9,186 nt of DNA from Elusimicrobiota bacterium (GTDB taxonomy: Bacteria; Omnitrophota; Gorgyraeia; Zapsychrales; Fredricksoniimonadaceae), in assembly GCA_012514595.1 (NCBI GenBank), contig JAAYZZ010000154.1:1-9186 (forward strand). Reading direction: 5' to 3'. Below are positions 1 through 6,100 of the stretch, piece by piece. Both the position numbers and the translations under genes were made by a program. The notes beneath the pieces are model-generated. The model did not search any database. It worked only from the letters and a program-made list of their open reading frames with translations, and was not told the DNA's origin. Position 1 is the first letter of the stretch. Every line of letters begins with the position of its first letter.

Positions 1-1524
1 GAACTTCATATCCCTTCCATCGACCTGCGCAAGTTCAAGTCCGACGATAGACTGGTGGACGTGATCCCCGAGAGACTCGCACGGCAGCACCGGTTCGTTC
101 CGCTCAGCATGATGGGTGACACCCTCACCGTGGCCCTGGTCGATCCCCTGAACATCGCGGCGATCGATGATATCCGGGATATCACCGGAAAGAATGTGGA
201 CGTCGTGATGGGTTCCCCTGTCCAGATCGAGGAGGCCATCAGCCGTCTTTACGGGACCCCCCAGGAGGGATCGGTCGCGGATGTCAGCAAGACCATTGAC
301 GTCGGGGATTTCGAGATCATCTCCGAGGGAAAGGCCGCGGCCCCGGATGCGGAGGTGGGTGACCAGGCACCGGTCATCCGGATGGTCAATCTGATCATCA
401 AGGAGGCGCTGCGTCAGCGGGCGTCGGATATCCATTTGGACCCTTCGGAAAAGGATATGCGGGTCCGCTATCGTGTCGACGGGGTCCTGGAGGATGTCCT
501 CGAGATCCCGCGGGAGAGCCGGGGGGCGGTCGTCGTCCGTATCAAGATCATGTCGCGGCTCGATATCACCACGACCCAGACCCCGCAGGATGGCCGGTTC
601 AAGATGCGCCTGGGGGCCAAGGAGGTGGATTTTCGCGTCAGCATTCTTCCGACGAGCCATGGCCCCAAGGTCGTCATGCGCATTCTCGACCGTTCCAATC
701 TGTCGGTCGGCCTGGCCCATCTGGGTTTTTCGCCGCGCTCCATCCAGATCCTGGACGAGGCGATCCAGCGGCCGTTCGGGATGCTCCTGGTGACGGGCCC
801 GACGGGAAGCGGAAAATCGACAACCCTTTATTCCATCGTCAACCAGCTGAACAGCGTGGACCGGAACATTATTACCGTTGAGGACCCTGTGGAATATCTC
901 GTCGAGGGGGTGACGCAGATCGAGGTGCGGTCGGATATCGGGCTGTCCTTCGCTTCGTCCCTGCGCTCGATCCTCCGTCAGAGCCCGGATGTGGTCATGG
1001 TCGGAGAGATCCGGGACAACGAGACCGCGGATATCGCCATCAAGGCTTCCCTGACCGGACAGCTTGTCCTTTCGACGCTGCACACCAATGATGCGGCGGG
1101 GGCGGTGACACGCCTGGTCGATATGGATGTGGAGCCGTTCTTGGTCGCCTCGAGCTTGATCCTCGTCTGCGCCCAGAGGCTGTGCCGGAAGATCTGTCCG
1201 CACTGCAAGGAACCGGTGGATATTCCCGAGGAGGCCCTGCGGCGGTTCCAGGGGAAGGTCCCTCCGGGGACGAAGCTCTATGCCGGGAGGGGATGCGACC
1301 GCTGCCGTCAGACCGGTTATCTGGGCCGTTTCGGAGTGACCGAGATCCTTCTTCTGGACGACGGGATCCGGGAGCTTCTTCTGGAGGGGCGTTCGGCGGA
1401 TGACATCAAGGAGTATGCGGTGAAGAACCAGGGGATGCGGACCCTGTGGGATGATGCGATCGATCATCTGACCGAAGGGCTGACGACGTTCGAAGAGGTC
1501 CTGAGGGTCGCGGCCGAGGATTGA
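1..1524 (+). CDS. pilB: Type IV pilus extension ATPase PilB (GspE/PulE family), 5' end missing
   Basis: This is the cytoplasmic hexameric ATPase that drives pilus extension by turning the PilC platform. The reading frame is open from base 1, so the first in-frame GTG (55) is not the true start. Upstream codons already encode T2SSE_N-type sequence, and roughly 50-60 residues are probably missing if the protein has the usual length of about 560. In window numbering, the second half of the N-terminal domain covers residues 1-85 and the ATPase domain about 110-500. The Walker A motif GPTGSGKST is at 266-274, the Asp box TVEDPVEY at 292-299, the Walker B region DVVMVGEIRD at 330-339, and the His box around LSTLHTND at 357-364. 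A zinc-binding pair CPHC (399-402) and CDRC (432-435), separated by 29 residues, is typical of PilB/GspE and absent from PilT. An extra Cys lies at 395. The T4P context makes PilB more likely than GspE. Family assignment is very secure; whether its own MshEN motifs are intact cannot be seen. Confidence 0.96.
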   Translation, partial: ELHIPSIDLRKFKSDDRLVDVIPERLARQHRFVPLSMMGDTLTVALVDPLNIAAIDDIRDITGKNVDVVMGSPVQIEEAISRLYGTPQEGSVADVSKTIDVGDFEIISEGKAAAPDAEVGDQAPVIRMVNLIIKEALRQRASDIHLDPSEKDMRVRYRVDGVLEDVLEIPRESRGAVVVRIKIMSRLDITTTQTPQDGRFKMRLGAKEVDFRVSILPTSHGPKVVMRILDRSNLSVGLAHLGFSPRSIQILDEAIQRPFGMLLVTGPTGSGKSTTLYSIVNQLNSVDRNIITVEDPVEYLVEGVTQIEVRSDIGLSFASSLRSILRQSPDVVMVGEIRDNETADIAIKASLTGQLVLSTLHTNDAAGAVTRLVDMDVEPFLVASSLILVCAQRLCRKICPHCKEPVDIPEEALRRFQGKVPPGTKLYAGRGCDRCRQTGYLGRFGVTEILLLDDGIRELLLEGRSADDIKEYAVKNQGMRTLWDDAIDHLTEGLTTFEEVLRVAAED

Positions 1525-1537
1525 AAAGGAGCCGGTC

Positions 1538-1990
1538 ATGAAGAGAGCCTGCGGCGAAAGATATTTGATCGGGGAGGTCCTGGTCCGGAGACAGACGATC
1601 ACGCCCGCCCAGCTGGAGGAGGCCCTGACACGGCAGCGGAGCGAAGGGGGCGGGTTCATCGGCGAGATCCTGGTGGGCCTGGGCTACGTGACCGAGATGG
1701 ACATCGTGACCGCGCTCGTTGTGCAGTGCAACATGCCCTATGTCGCGGTCACGCGTTATCAGGTCCCTCCCGAGGTCCTGGCCCTTGTCCCTGCGCCGGT
1801 CGCCCGTCGGTATCAGCTGGTACCGCTGGACAGGATCGGGTCGGTCCTGAGCGTGGTGGTCTGTAATCCCCTCGATGAGGCGGCTCGCGAAGAGGTCTCG
1901 CGTCTGGTCGGGTTCCGGATCGCGATGTTCATTACGACCAAGGCCGAGATCCACAAGGCCCTGAAGGCCTTTTACAAGGAGGGCGATTAG
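1538..1990 (+). CDS. Free-standing MshEN/T2SSE_N-domain protein (PilB N-terminal-like, no ATPase)
   Basis: A 150-residue protein that resembles only the N-terminal regulatory part of PilB/MshE ATPases. Two 24-residue repeats are visible at 10-33 and 40-63. Both have the spacing of the known MshEN c-di-GMP motif (RLGxxLLxxGLLxxxxLxxxLxxQ), with G12, L15, V16, I21, L26, L30 and Q33 in the first and G42, L45, V46, G49, V51, L60 and Q63 in the second. The leading Arg of each motif is Leu10 and Phe40, and the central Gly of the first is Gln19, so nucleotide binding is uncertain. Residues 67-147 align without gaps to window residues 4-84 of the upstream pilB product, about a fifth identical by hand. 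No Walker motifs, signal peptide or membrane segment are present. A good AAAGGAG (1525-1531) precedes the ATG, and the stop overlaps pilC by one base. I infer a cytoplasmic modulator or adaptor of PilB or PilC, possibly a c-di-GMP sensor. The domain call is firm; the role is a hypothesis. Confidence 0.85.
   Translation: MKRACGERYLIGEVLVRRQTITPAQLEEALTRQRSEGGGFIGEILVGLGYVTEMDIVTALVVQCNMPYVAVTRYQVPPEVLALVPAPVARRYQLVPLDRIGSVLSVVVCNPLDEAAREEVSRLVGFRIAMFITTKAEIHKALKAFYKEGD
1977..1982 (+). promoter_or_regulatory. Ribosome binding site fixing the pilC GTG start
   Basis: AGGAGG lies inside the last codons of the preceding gene, 7 bases before GTG 1990. It supports the GTG start and the one-base stop/start overlap (TAGTG), and therefore translational coupling of the two genes. 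Confidence 0.8.
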
Positions 1991-3201
1991 TGGCTACGTT
2001 CCGGTATGTTGCCAAGAACCAGGACGCCCGTGATGTGACGGGAAAGATCGTGGCGCCTGATGAGGCCCATGTGATCGACGAACTCCGTCGAAGGAACCTG
2101 ATCGTTCTGGATGTCCGCGAAGAAGGCGCAGGGACGGTCTTTCAGATGTCGATCGGCGGCGACCGTCCGGTCAAGGTGGATGACGTGATCCTGTTCGCGC
2201 GTCAGATGGCGACCCTCATCGATGCGGGGATCCCGATCATCCAGACCCTCGAGGCCCTCGAGGAGCAGGCGATGAACCCGTCTTTTCGCAAGATCATCGC
2301 CTCGATCAAGGAGGACATCCACCTGGGGACGAGCCTCTCCGCGGCCTTTGCCAAACACGAGCGCGTCTTTGACCGTCTCTTCGTGAACATGCTCCGGGTG
2401 GGGGAGACCGGCGGCGTCCTGGCCAAGGTCCTGGACCGCCTGGCGACCTACATGGAGAAATCCGCCAAGCTGAAACGAAAGGTCGGCTCCGCGCTCATTT
2501 ATCCGGCGGTGATCGTCGGGATGGCGCTGGTCATTACCACGGTCCTGATCCTGAAGGTCGTGCCGACCTTCAAGGGGATCTATGATTCCCTCAATCAGGA
2601 CCTTCCCGGCTTGACGCAGGCGCTCATGGATTTTAGCGACGGGTTCCGGATGTATTTCGCGGTCATTGTCGCAGGGATCATGGCTGTTCTTGGAGGAGGA
2701 TTTCTCTTTGCCAGGACCTCTCTGGGCCGCCGTACGATCGATGGACTTTTGCTGCGGATCCCGATCTTCGGGGACCTGATCTCGAAGGTGGCGATCAGCC
2801 GTTTTTCGCGCACGCTGGCCGTGCTCGTTGAGAGCGGGGTCCCGATTCTGGAGTCACTGGATATTGTCTGCCGGACGATCGGCAACCGGGTCCTTGAGGA
2901 AGTCATCGAGAATGTGATCGAGGAGGTCAAGTCCGGCAAGAGCATCTCGGAGCCGCTCTCGCGCAGCCGGGTGTTCCCCTCGATGGTGACGCGGATGGTC
3001 TCGGTGGGGGAAAATACCGGGCGTCTCGACTGGATGCTCAACAAAGTGGCGGAATTCTTCGATGACCAGGTCGATGCGGCGGTGAGCGGGCTTACGAGCC
3101 TCATCGAGCCTGTCATCATCGGATTCCTGGGGATCGTGATCGGGTTCATCGTGATGGCGCTGTTTTTGCCCATCGTCAATCTCACGCAGGCGATACAATG
3201 A
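1990..3201 (+). CDS. pilC: Type IV pilus inner-membrane platform protein PilC (GspF family)
   Basis: PilC is the polytopic inner-membrane platform on which pilins are assembled, turned by PilB. At 403 residues it has the normal family length. The N-terminus (ATFRYVAKNQDARDVTGKI) is the standard PilC/GspF opening, which together with the strong ribosome binding site supports the GTG start. Two T2SSF repeats are visible, about 66-189 and 269-391. Each contains the family's Gly-Glu motif: RVGETGG (136-142) and SVGENTG (338-344). Hydrophobic segments lie at about 168-191, 222-240 and 372-397, the expected three membrane spans with a cytoplasmic domain before each half. The gene sits directly behind pilB and the MshEN-like gene. 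GspF of a type II secretion system is the only real alternative, and the pilMNOPQ operon downstream argues against it. No anomalies were seen. Confidence 0.96.
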   Translation: MATFRYVAKNQDARDVTGKIVAPDEAHVIDELRRRNLIVLDVREEGAGTVFQMSIGGDRPVKVDDVILFARQMATLIDAGIPIIQTLEALEEQAMNPSFRKIIASIKEDIHLGTSLSAAFAKHERVFDRLFVNMLRVGETGGVLAKVLDRLATYMEKSAKLKRKVGSALIYPAVIVGMALVITTVLILKVVPTFKGIYDSLNQDLPGLTQALMDFSDGFRMYFAVIVAGIMAVLGGGFLFARTSLGRRTIDGLLLRIPIFGDLISKVAISRFSRTLAVLVESGVPILESLDIVCRTIGNRVLEEVIENVIEEVKSGKSISEPLSRSRVFPSMVTRMVSVGENTGRLDWMLNKVAEFFDDQVDAAVSGLTSLIEPVIIGFLGIVIGFIVMALFLPIVNLTQAIQ

Positions 3202-3208
3202 GGAGACT

Positions 3209-4165
3209 ATGAAGATCAGAACATATCCATGGGTGTTGGGTATTTTGATCCTGATGATCCCGGCGGCGCAGGCCCAGCCTCCCGAGGACCAGGTGACGCA
3301 GGGGCTCTCCGGACTCAAGGGCAGTGTTGCGGCCCTGATCGATCGCAATCGGGTCCTGGAGAGGGAGAACGATGCCACGCGCCAGAAGGTTTCGGCGCTC
3401 AAGGAACAGGTCCGTCAGGTGCGCGAAACACAGGATACGCTCAACCGGGAACTCCTGGCCCTTCAGTCCCAGCATGACAAAAAGCGGCAGGAGGTCATGG
3501 CCGAAGAAGAGGCCCTTTCGCGGCTGCAGCAGGAACTGGAGGGCGCCAAGCAGACCGTCCGGGAACGGGAGGAGGCCACTCTCGGTGTGGATCGGGAACT
3601 CGCGCAACTGAAGCAGCGGGCCTTGTCTCTTTCGGAATCTTCTCAGGGCGCGGCTTTTCGCGAAGAAAAAGACGTGCAGGCCTTGGCCCAGGCCCGTGAC
3701 CAGCTTGATCGGGAGATACGCGAGGCCATGGCCGATCTGGAACAGCTCAGGCGGCGTTCGCCGGGAGAGGCGTTTTTCTCAGAGGCAGAAGTTGCTGCGA
3801 TCAGTAAAGAGGTGGCAGATCTTCAGGGGAGCGTTCGAGATGCCGAGGCCGCTGTGGCAGCTCTGCCTCCGGCCTCCGGGCCTGAAGAAGTGCTGTCCCT
3901 GCGCAAGGACGTGGAGGCCTGTCAGGCGGAACGGGCACGCCTCGAGGAGGAGATCGCGCAGATCGAGAAAAAGGTCGCCACGGCGGAGGATAATGAGGCG
4001 GCTGAACAGCCCTTGCGCCAGGCCCAGAAGGCCACGCAGAAGGAACTTCTGGATCGGCAGGCCAAACTTCAGGCCGATGTCGATCGTTTGAGGCGTGATA
4101 TGGTGTCCTTGGATAAAAAGAAATCTCTCCTGGAACGGCAGATGATCTCGCCTTCGAGATTTTGA
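3209..4165 (+). CDS. Secreted (periplasmic) coiled-coil protein of unknown function
   Basis: I do not recognise this 318-residue protein. It begins with a clear Sec signal peptide: positive start MKIR, a hydrophobic core at about 8-18 and an AQA|Q cleavage motif at 20-23. Almost all the rest is predicted helix rich in Glu, Gln, Arg, Lys, Leu and Ala with heptad-like spacing. Coiled-coil blocks run about 30-137, 155-185, 195-215 and 228-312, broken by short Gly/Pro/Ser stretches (183-188 and 219-225). There is a single Cys (238), no membrane span after the signal and no sorting motif at the C-terminus. The ATG lies 7 bases after the pilC stop and is preceded by AGGAG (3201-3205), so it is co-transcribed with pilC and the pilin gene follows it. 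I infer a periplasmic rod or spacer serving the pilus machine, perhaps linking the inner-membrane complex and secretin or acting in the FimV/TsaP niche. No LysM or other wall-binding domain is visible to support that. The gene is real; the function is unknown. Confidence 0.85.
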   Translation: MKIRTYPWVLGILILMIPAAQAQPPEDQVTQGLSGLKGSVAALIDRNRVLERENDATRQKVSALKEQVRQVRETQDTLNRELLALQSQHDKKRQEVMAEEEALSRLQQELEGAKQTVREREEATLGVDRELAQLKQRALSLSESSQGAAFREEKDVQALAQARDQLDREIREAMADLEQLRRRSPGEAFFSEAEVAAISKEVADLQGSVRDAEAAVAALPPASGPEEVLSLRKDVEACQAERARLEEEIAQIEKKVATAEDNEAAEQPLRQAQKATQKELLDRQAKLQADVDRLRRDMVSLDKKKSLLERQMISPSRF

Positions 4166-4175
4166 TCGGGGTACT

Positions 4176-4204
4176 TTGACTTTCCCCGAAAGGGGTGATA
4201 TATT
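4176..4204 (+). promoter_or_regulatory. Sigma70-type promoter for the pilin gene
   Basis: TTGACT (4176-4181) and TATATT (4199-4204) each match the consensus at five of six positions with an ideal 17-base spacer. TGA precedes the -10 box, giving an extended -10 element. Transcription would start near 4210-4212, leaving a leader of about 230 bases. The placement, 11 bases after the coiled-coil gene's stop, would let the pilin be made in excess over the assembly proteins. No sigma54 site (TGGCAC, 5 bases, TTGC) was found here, unlike many pilA genes controlled by PilR. Confidence 0.65.
4184..4195 (+). repeat. CCCC-GAAA-GGGG inverted repeat inside the pilin promoter spacer
   Basis: A 4-bp GC stem closed by a GNRA-type loop sits between the -35 and -10 boxes. 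In readthrough RNA from the upstream operon it could act as a weak 3' hairpin, but the sequence after it (TGATATATTTGG) lacks a proper T-run. As DNA it could be part of an operator. Either role is speculative. Confidence 0.45.
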
Positions 4205-4241
4205 TGGAGTGCTCGCAAGCCCTTCGGGTCTACGGGGCTGT

Positions 4242-4275
4242 GAACAGGATGTTTTATAATATAATCTTCCTGTTC
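4242..4275 (+). repeat. Perfect 8-bp inverted repeat with AT-rich centre containing two TATAAT boxes
   Basis: GAACAGGA (4242-4249) and TCCTGTTC (4268-4275) flank an 18-base AT-rich loop. The loop contains two perfect TATAAT hexamers sharing one base (4255-4260 and 4260-4265). It could be a leader hairpin, an operator, or a second promoter; no good -35 box lies 16-18 bases upstream of either hexamer. The arms are certain; the role is not. Confidence 0.55.
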
Positions 4276-4428
4276 GGGACCGCGAAGGAGATGACAGAAA
4301 GGGGGTGAAGCGCGAGGTCCGGAGAAAGGGACGGCGTCGGCAGGGAGAAAGCAAAGAACGGCATTATTCCTCTTTTCATGTCCTTTCCTCCCGCCTTCTT
4401 GATGCGTCCGTCCGTATGCAACAAACAC

Positions 4429-4435
4429 AAGGAGG
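4429..4435 (+). promoter_or_regulatory. Ribosome binding site of the pilin gene
   Basis: AAGGAGG lies 5 bases before ATG 4441. It decides the pilin start: an in-frame ATG at 4378 would add 21 residues before the prepilin leader and has no comparable site. Confidence 0.85.
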
Positions 4436-4440
4436 CTACT

Positions 4441-4854
4441 ATGAATAAGAAAGGTTTTACTTTAGTTGAGATCATGATTGTTGTGGCGATCATTGCGCTT
4501 CTGGCCGCGATCGCTATCCCCAACCTCATGAAGGCAAAGGTCGCGTCGCAGGAAGCCCTGGCCAAGAATACGGCCCGCAACATCGCCATGGCGGCCGAGA
4601 CCTTCGCGTCGGCCAATGATAGCGATTATCCTACGGCCACGACCGATCTGACCGATGGAGACAATCCTTATCTTTCGGTCGATTATTGCGCTGAAGGGGC
4701 GACGTTTAACACGTATTCCTTCACCTGCACATGGAACGCGGACGGCACGGGTTACAGTATCGTTGCAACGCCGGCGGATGGATCCCAGGCCACCAAGACA
4801 TACACGTTCACGACAGGCGGAAAGTTGGAAGAAGGGGTTGTTGTCGCGGGATAG
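4441..4854 (+). CDS. pilA: Type IV prepilin (probable major pilin)
   Basis: This 137-residue protein is the likely fibre subunit. It has a short class-IVa-type leader, MNKKG, cleaved by prepilin peptidase between G5 and F6, so the mature protein has 132 residues starting with Phe (normally N-methylated). Glu10 (mature position 5) is the conserved residue needed for subunit alignment. The following hydrophobic stretch to about residue 27, with a Pro at 27, is the canonical N-terminal helix. After the helix (to about 57) comes a small Thr-, Asp- and Gly-rich globular domain with two Cys (83 and 96) that probably form one disulfide. The C-terminus is short. Its own promoter, long leader, strong ribosome binding site and terminator all suggest high, separately regulated expression, as expected of a major pilin. 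The symbol pilA is by role; a type II secretion pseudopilin is less likely because pilMNOPQ follows. PilD is not in the window. Confidence 0.93.
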   Translation: MNKKGFTLVEIMIVVAIIALLAAIAIPNLMKAKVASQEALAKNTARNIAMAAETFASANDSDYPTATTDLTDGDNPYLSVDYCAEGATFNTYSFTCTWNADGTGYSIVATPADGSQATKTYTFTTGGKLEEGVVVAG

Positions 4855-4880
4855 GTTGGGTTCGTGAGAATATGCTTGAA

Positions 4881-4912
4881 AGGGAGAGGCAAAAAGCCTC
4901 TCCCTTTTTTTT
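4881..4912 (+). terminator. Rho-independent terminator after the pilin gene
   Basis: A 10-bp perfect stem, AGGGAGAGGC (4881-4890) with GCCTCTCCCT (4896-4905), has a five-A loop and is followed by eight T (4905-4912). It lies 26 bases after the pilin stop and should end the pilin transcript, separating it from the pilM operon. Confidence 0.95.
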
Positions 4913-4955
4913 GTCCCTTTCTTTTGCAGGCCCCAGCCCCTGGCGCTGCCCCCTG

Positions 4956-5023
4956 TCGACCTTTTAAACCTTAAATTTATATATTTTGTTGTTAAAAACT
5001 TTGATATATTAAATTCATATTTT
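4956..5023 (+). promoter_or_regulatory. AT-rich spacer with probable pilMNOPQ promoter; pilM lacks a Shine-Dalgarno site
   Basis: From about 4961 the GC-rich sequence switches to a 60-base AT-rich tract. One possible promoter is TCGACC (4956-4961), an 18-base spacer and TATATT (4980-4985), giving a leader of about 30 bases. Another -10 like TATATT lies at 5005-5010 and would put the RNA start within a few bases of ATG 5024, making the message nearly leaderless. No GGAG-like element lies within 20 bases of the start, unlike most other genes here. A promoter is expected because a strong terminator lies upstream; its exact position is uncertain. Confidence 0.45.
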
Positions 5024-6100
5024 ATGGTGAATTCTATCCTTCAGCGTTATCTTCAGTTCATCAAAAGACGCCTTCCTCCGGAGACCGAAGGGCCTGTGAT
5101 CGGTCTTGATCTCACCGAGTCTTCCTGCCGGGCTGTTGAACTTTCTCTTGTCAAGGACCGCTACGAGCTCGTTCGTTGTTTTTGTTCCACCATGGCGGGC
5201 CAGGATGAGAAATCGGTGCTGAAGGAGCTTGTGTCGGGATGGCAGCCGGACATGACGGAACGCGATGTCCTCGTGGCGTTGTCCGGACGCGGAACGCTCG
5301 TTCGTTATCTGGATATGCCCCGGATGCCTGCGAAAGAGCTCCGTCGGGCCATGGCCATCGAGGCGGATAAGTATCTCCCGTTCCCGAAAGACACGATCCA
5401 TATGGATACGGTGATCCTCGACCCGCACGGGACCGGCAGGCGCATGACGGTGCTTGTGGCGGCCGCAAAGAAGGAGATCGTTGAGGCCCGTCAGAAATTC
5501 TTTCGGGAGGGTGCTGTATCCCTGGCCGGGATGACCATGGGGCCTGTGGCGCTTGCCAATGCGTTCCTGGTGTTCTCTCCGGACCCCGAGGGCCGAGGAC
5601 CGGGAGCGCAGGCGATCGTTCATGTCGGGGAGGTCATCAGCACCCTGTTGATCATGATGCGGGAAGGCCCGCGGTTCAGTCGTGATATTTTCATGGGGAG
5701 CCAGGATGTGGTCCGCGCTTTTGGGAATATCCAGGGGGTTTCTTTGGCCGAGGCCTGGGGAGTGATGGATCGGCCCCGACAAGACGAGGGAGGGGGCGAT
5801 CTTGCCCAGGCGGCCAAGCCCATGATCTCGAATTTGATCGGAGAAGTGCGTCTTTCCCTGGATTATTTTGCGACCGAAAAGAACGTGATGATCGAACGGG
5901 TCGTTCTGACCGGGCCCGGCAGTATGCTCCCGGGGATCGTGGGAGCCTTTGAGGACCGTTTGGGGCTTCCCGCGCTATCCTGGGATCCTTTTGAGCAGAT
6001 CCAGATCTCCGATCCGACAGTTCGGGAGACGGTCCGGCAGCGCGGGCCGGCCTTTGTCCTGGCCCTTGGACTTGCAGTGGGGGGATATGATCAGGGTTGA
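5024..6100 (+). CDS. pilM: Type IV pilus assembly protein PilM (actin-like, SHS2 domain)
   Basis: PilM is a cytoplasmic actin/FtsA-like ATP-binding protein that binds the PilN N-terminus and forms the cytoplasmic ring of the alignment complex. The product has 358 residues, normal for the family. The N-terminal phosphate-1 loop, IGLDLTESSCRAVEL, is at 26-40. The SHS2-type segment around LDMPRMPAKELRRAM is at 96-110, followed by EADKYLPF (113-120), a strong PilM signature. The adenosine region LTGPGSMLPG is at 295-304. The phosphate-2 region reads HVGEVISTLLI (200-210), where the family normally has an Asp (DIG-type), and the later GG doublets read GS (225-226) and GPGS (297-300). These changes may weaken nucleotide binding. 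ATG 5024 is chosen for the family-like N-terminus although no ribosome binding site is visible; GTG 5027 would also fit. The gene overlaps pilN by 14 bases. The identification is firm. Confidence 0.94.
   Translation: MVNSILQRYLQFIKRRLPPETEGPVIGLDLTESSCRAVELSLVKDRYELVRCFCSTMAGQDEKSVLKELVSGWQPDMTERDVLVALSGRGTLVRYLDMPRMPAKELRRAMAIEADKYLPFPKDTIHMDTVILDPHGTGRRMTVLVAAAKKEIVEARQKFFREGAVSLAGMTMGPVALANAFLVFSPDPEGRGPGAQAIVHVGEVISTLLIMMREGPRFSRDIFMGSQDVVRAFGNIQGVSLAEAWGVMDRPRQDEGGGDLAQAAKPMISNLIGEVRLSLDYFATEKNVMIERVVLTGPGSMLPGIVGAFEDRLGLPALSWDPFEQIQISDPTVRETVRQRGPAFVLALGLAVGGYDQG

Larger units (their letters stand above)
4211..4440 (+). promoter_or_regulatory. Long structured 5' leader of the pilin gene, no coding content seen
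   Basis: If the promoter at 4176-4204 is right, about 230 untranslated bases precede the pilin start. AGCCC (4218-4222) can pair with GGGCT (4235-4239), or alternatively its CCC with GGG 4226-4228. GAACAGGA (4242-4249) pairs with TCCTGTTC (4268-4275). GGACC-GCG (4277-4284) pairs with CGC-GGTCC (4311-4320, two-base bulge). A purine-rich stretch (about 4321-4331) can pair, with a bulge, with the pyrimidine-rich 4380-4391, and the same CCTCC (4387-4391) could instead mask the GGAGG ribosome binding site at 4431-4435. The region could be a regulatory RNA or riboswitch, but it does not match the GEMM-I or GEMM-II c-di-GMP consensus well enough to be named. Structures were found by eye only. Confidence 0.45.

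Noticed and set aside
1406..1954. Long open frame on the minus strand (182 codons) opposite pilB and the MshEN-like gene
   Set aside because: It lies antisense to two well-supported genes, its product is an Arg/Asp/His-rich low-complexity sequence, and it is what GC-rich coding DNA produces by chance. Other minus-strand frames in the window have the same character.
4166..4290. GEMM-type c-di-GMP or cGAMP riboswitch, suggested by the GAAA tetraloop and the GCAAGCCC...CGGGTCT string
   Set aside because: The core that should join the tetraloop stem to the second stem (GGGACGCAAAGCC-like) is interrupted by about 16 extra bases, the 5' conserved segment is missing, and the tetraloop lies upstream of the likely RNA start. 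Kept only as a general leader finding.
4285..4308. Tiny leader peptide: AAGGAG followed by ATG and five codons ending in TGA
   Set aside because: There is no spacing between the ribosome binding site and the ATG, the frame is only five codons, and it has no regulatory codon pattern.
4378..4440. In-frame upstream ATG giving the prepilin 21 more residues
   Set aside because: The prepilin leader MNKKG and the AAGGAGG site both place the start at 4441; the extension would put an unrelated segment before the peptidase site.
5949..6086. Upstream in-frame extension of pilN from ATG 5949
   Set aside because: This part overlaps pilM by a long stretch in another frame, and the conserved PilN N-terminus begins exactly at ATG 6087.
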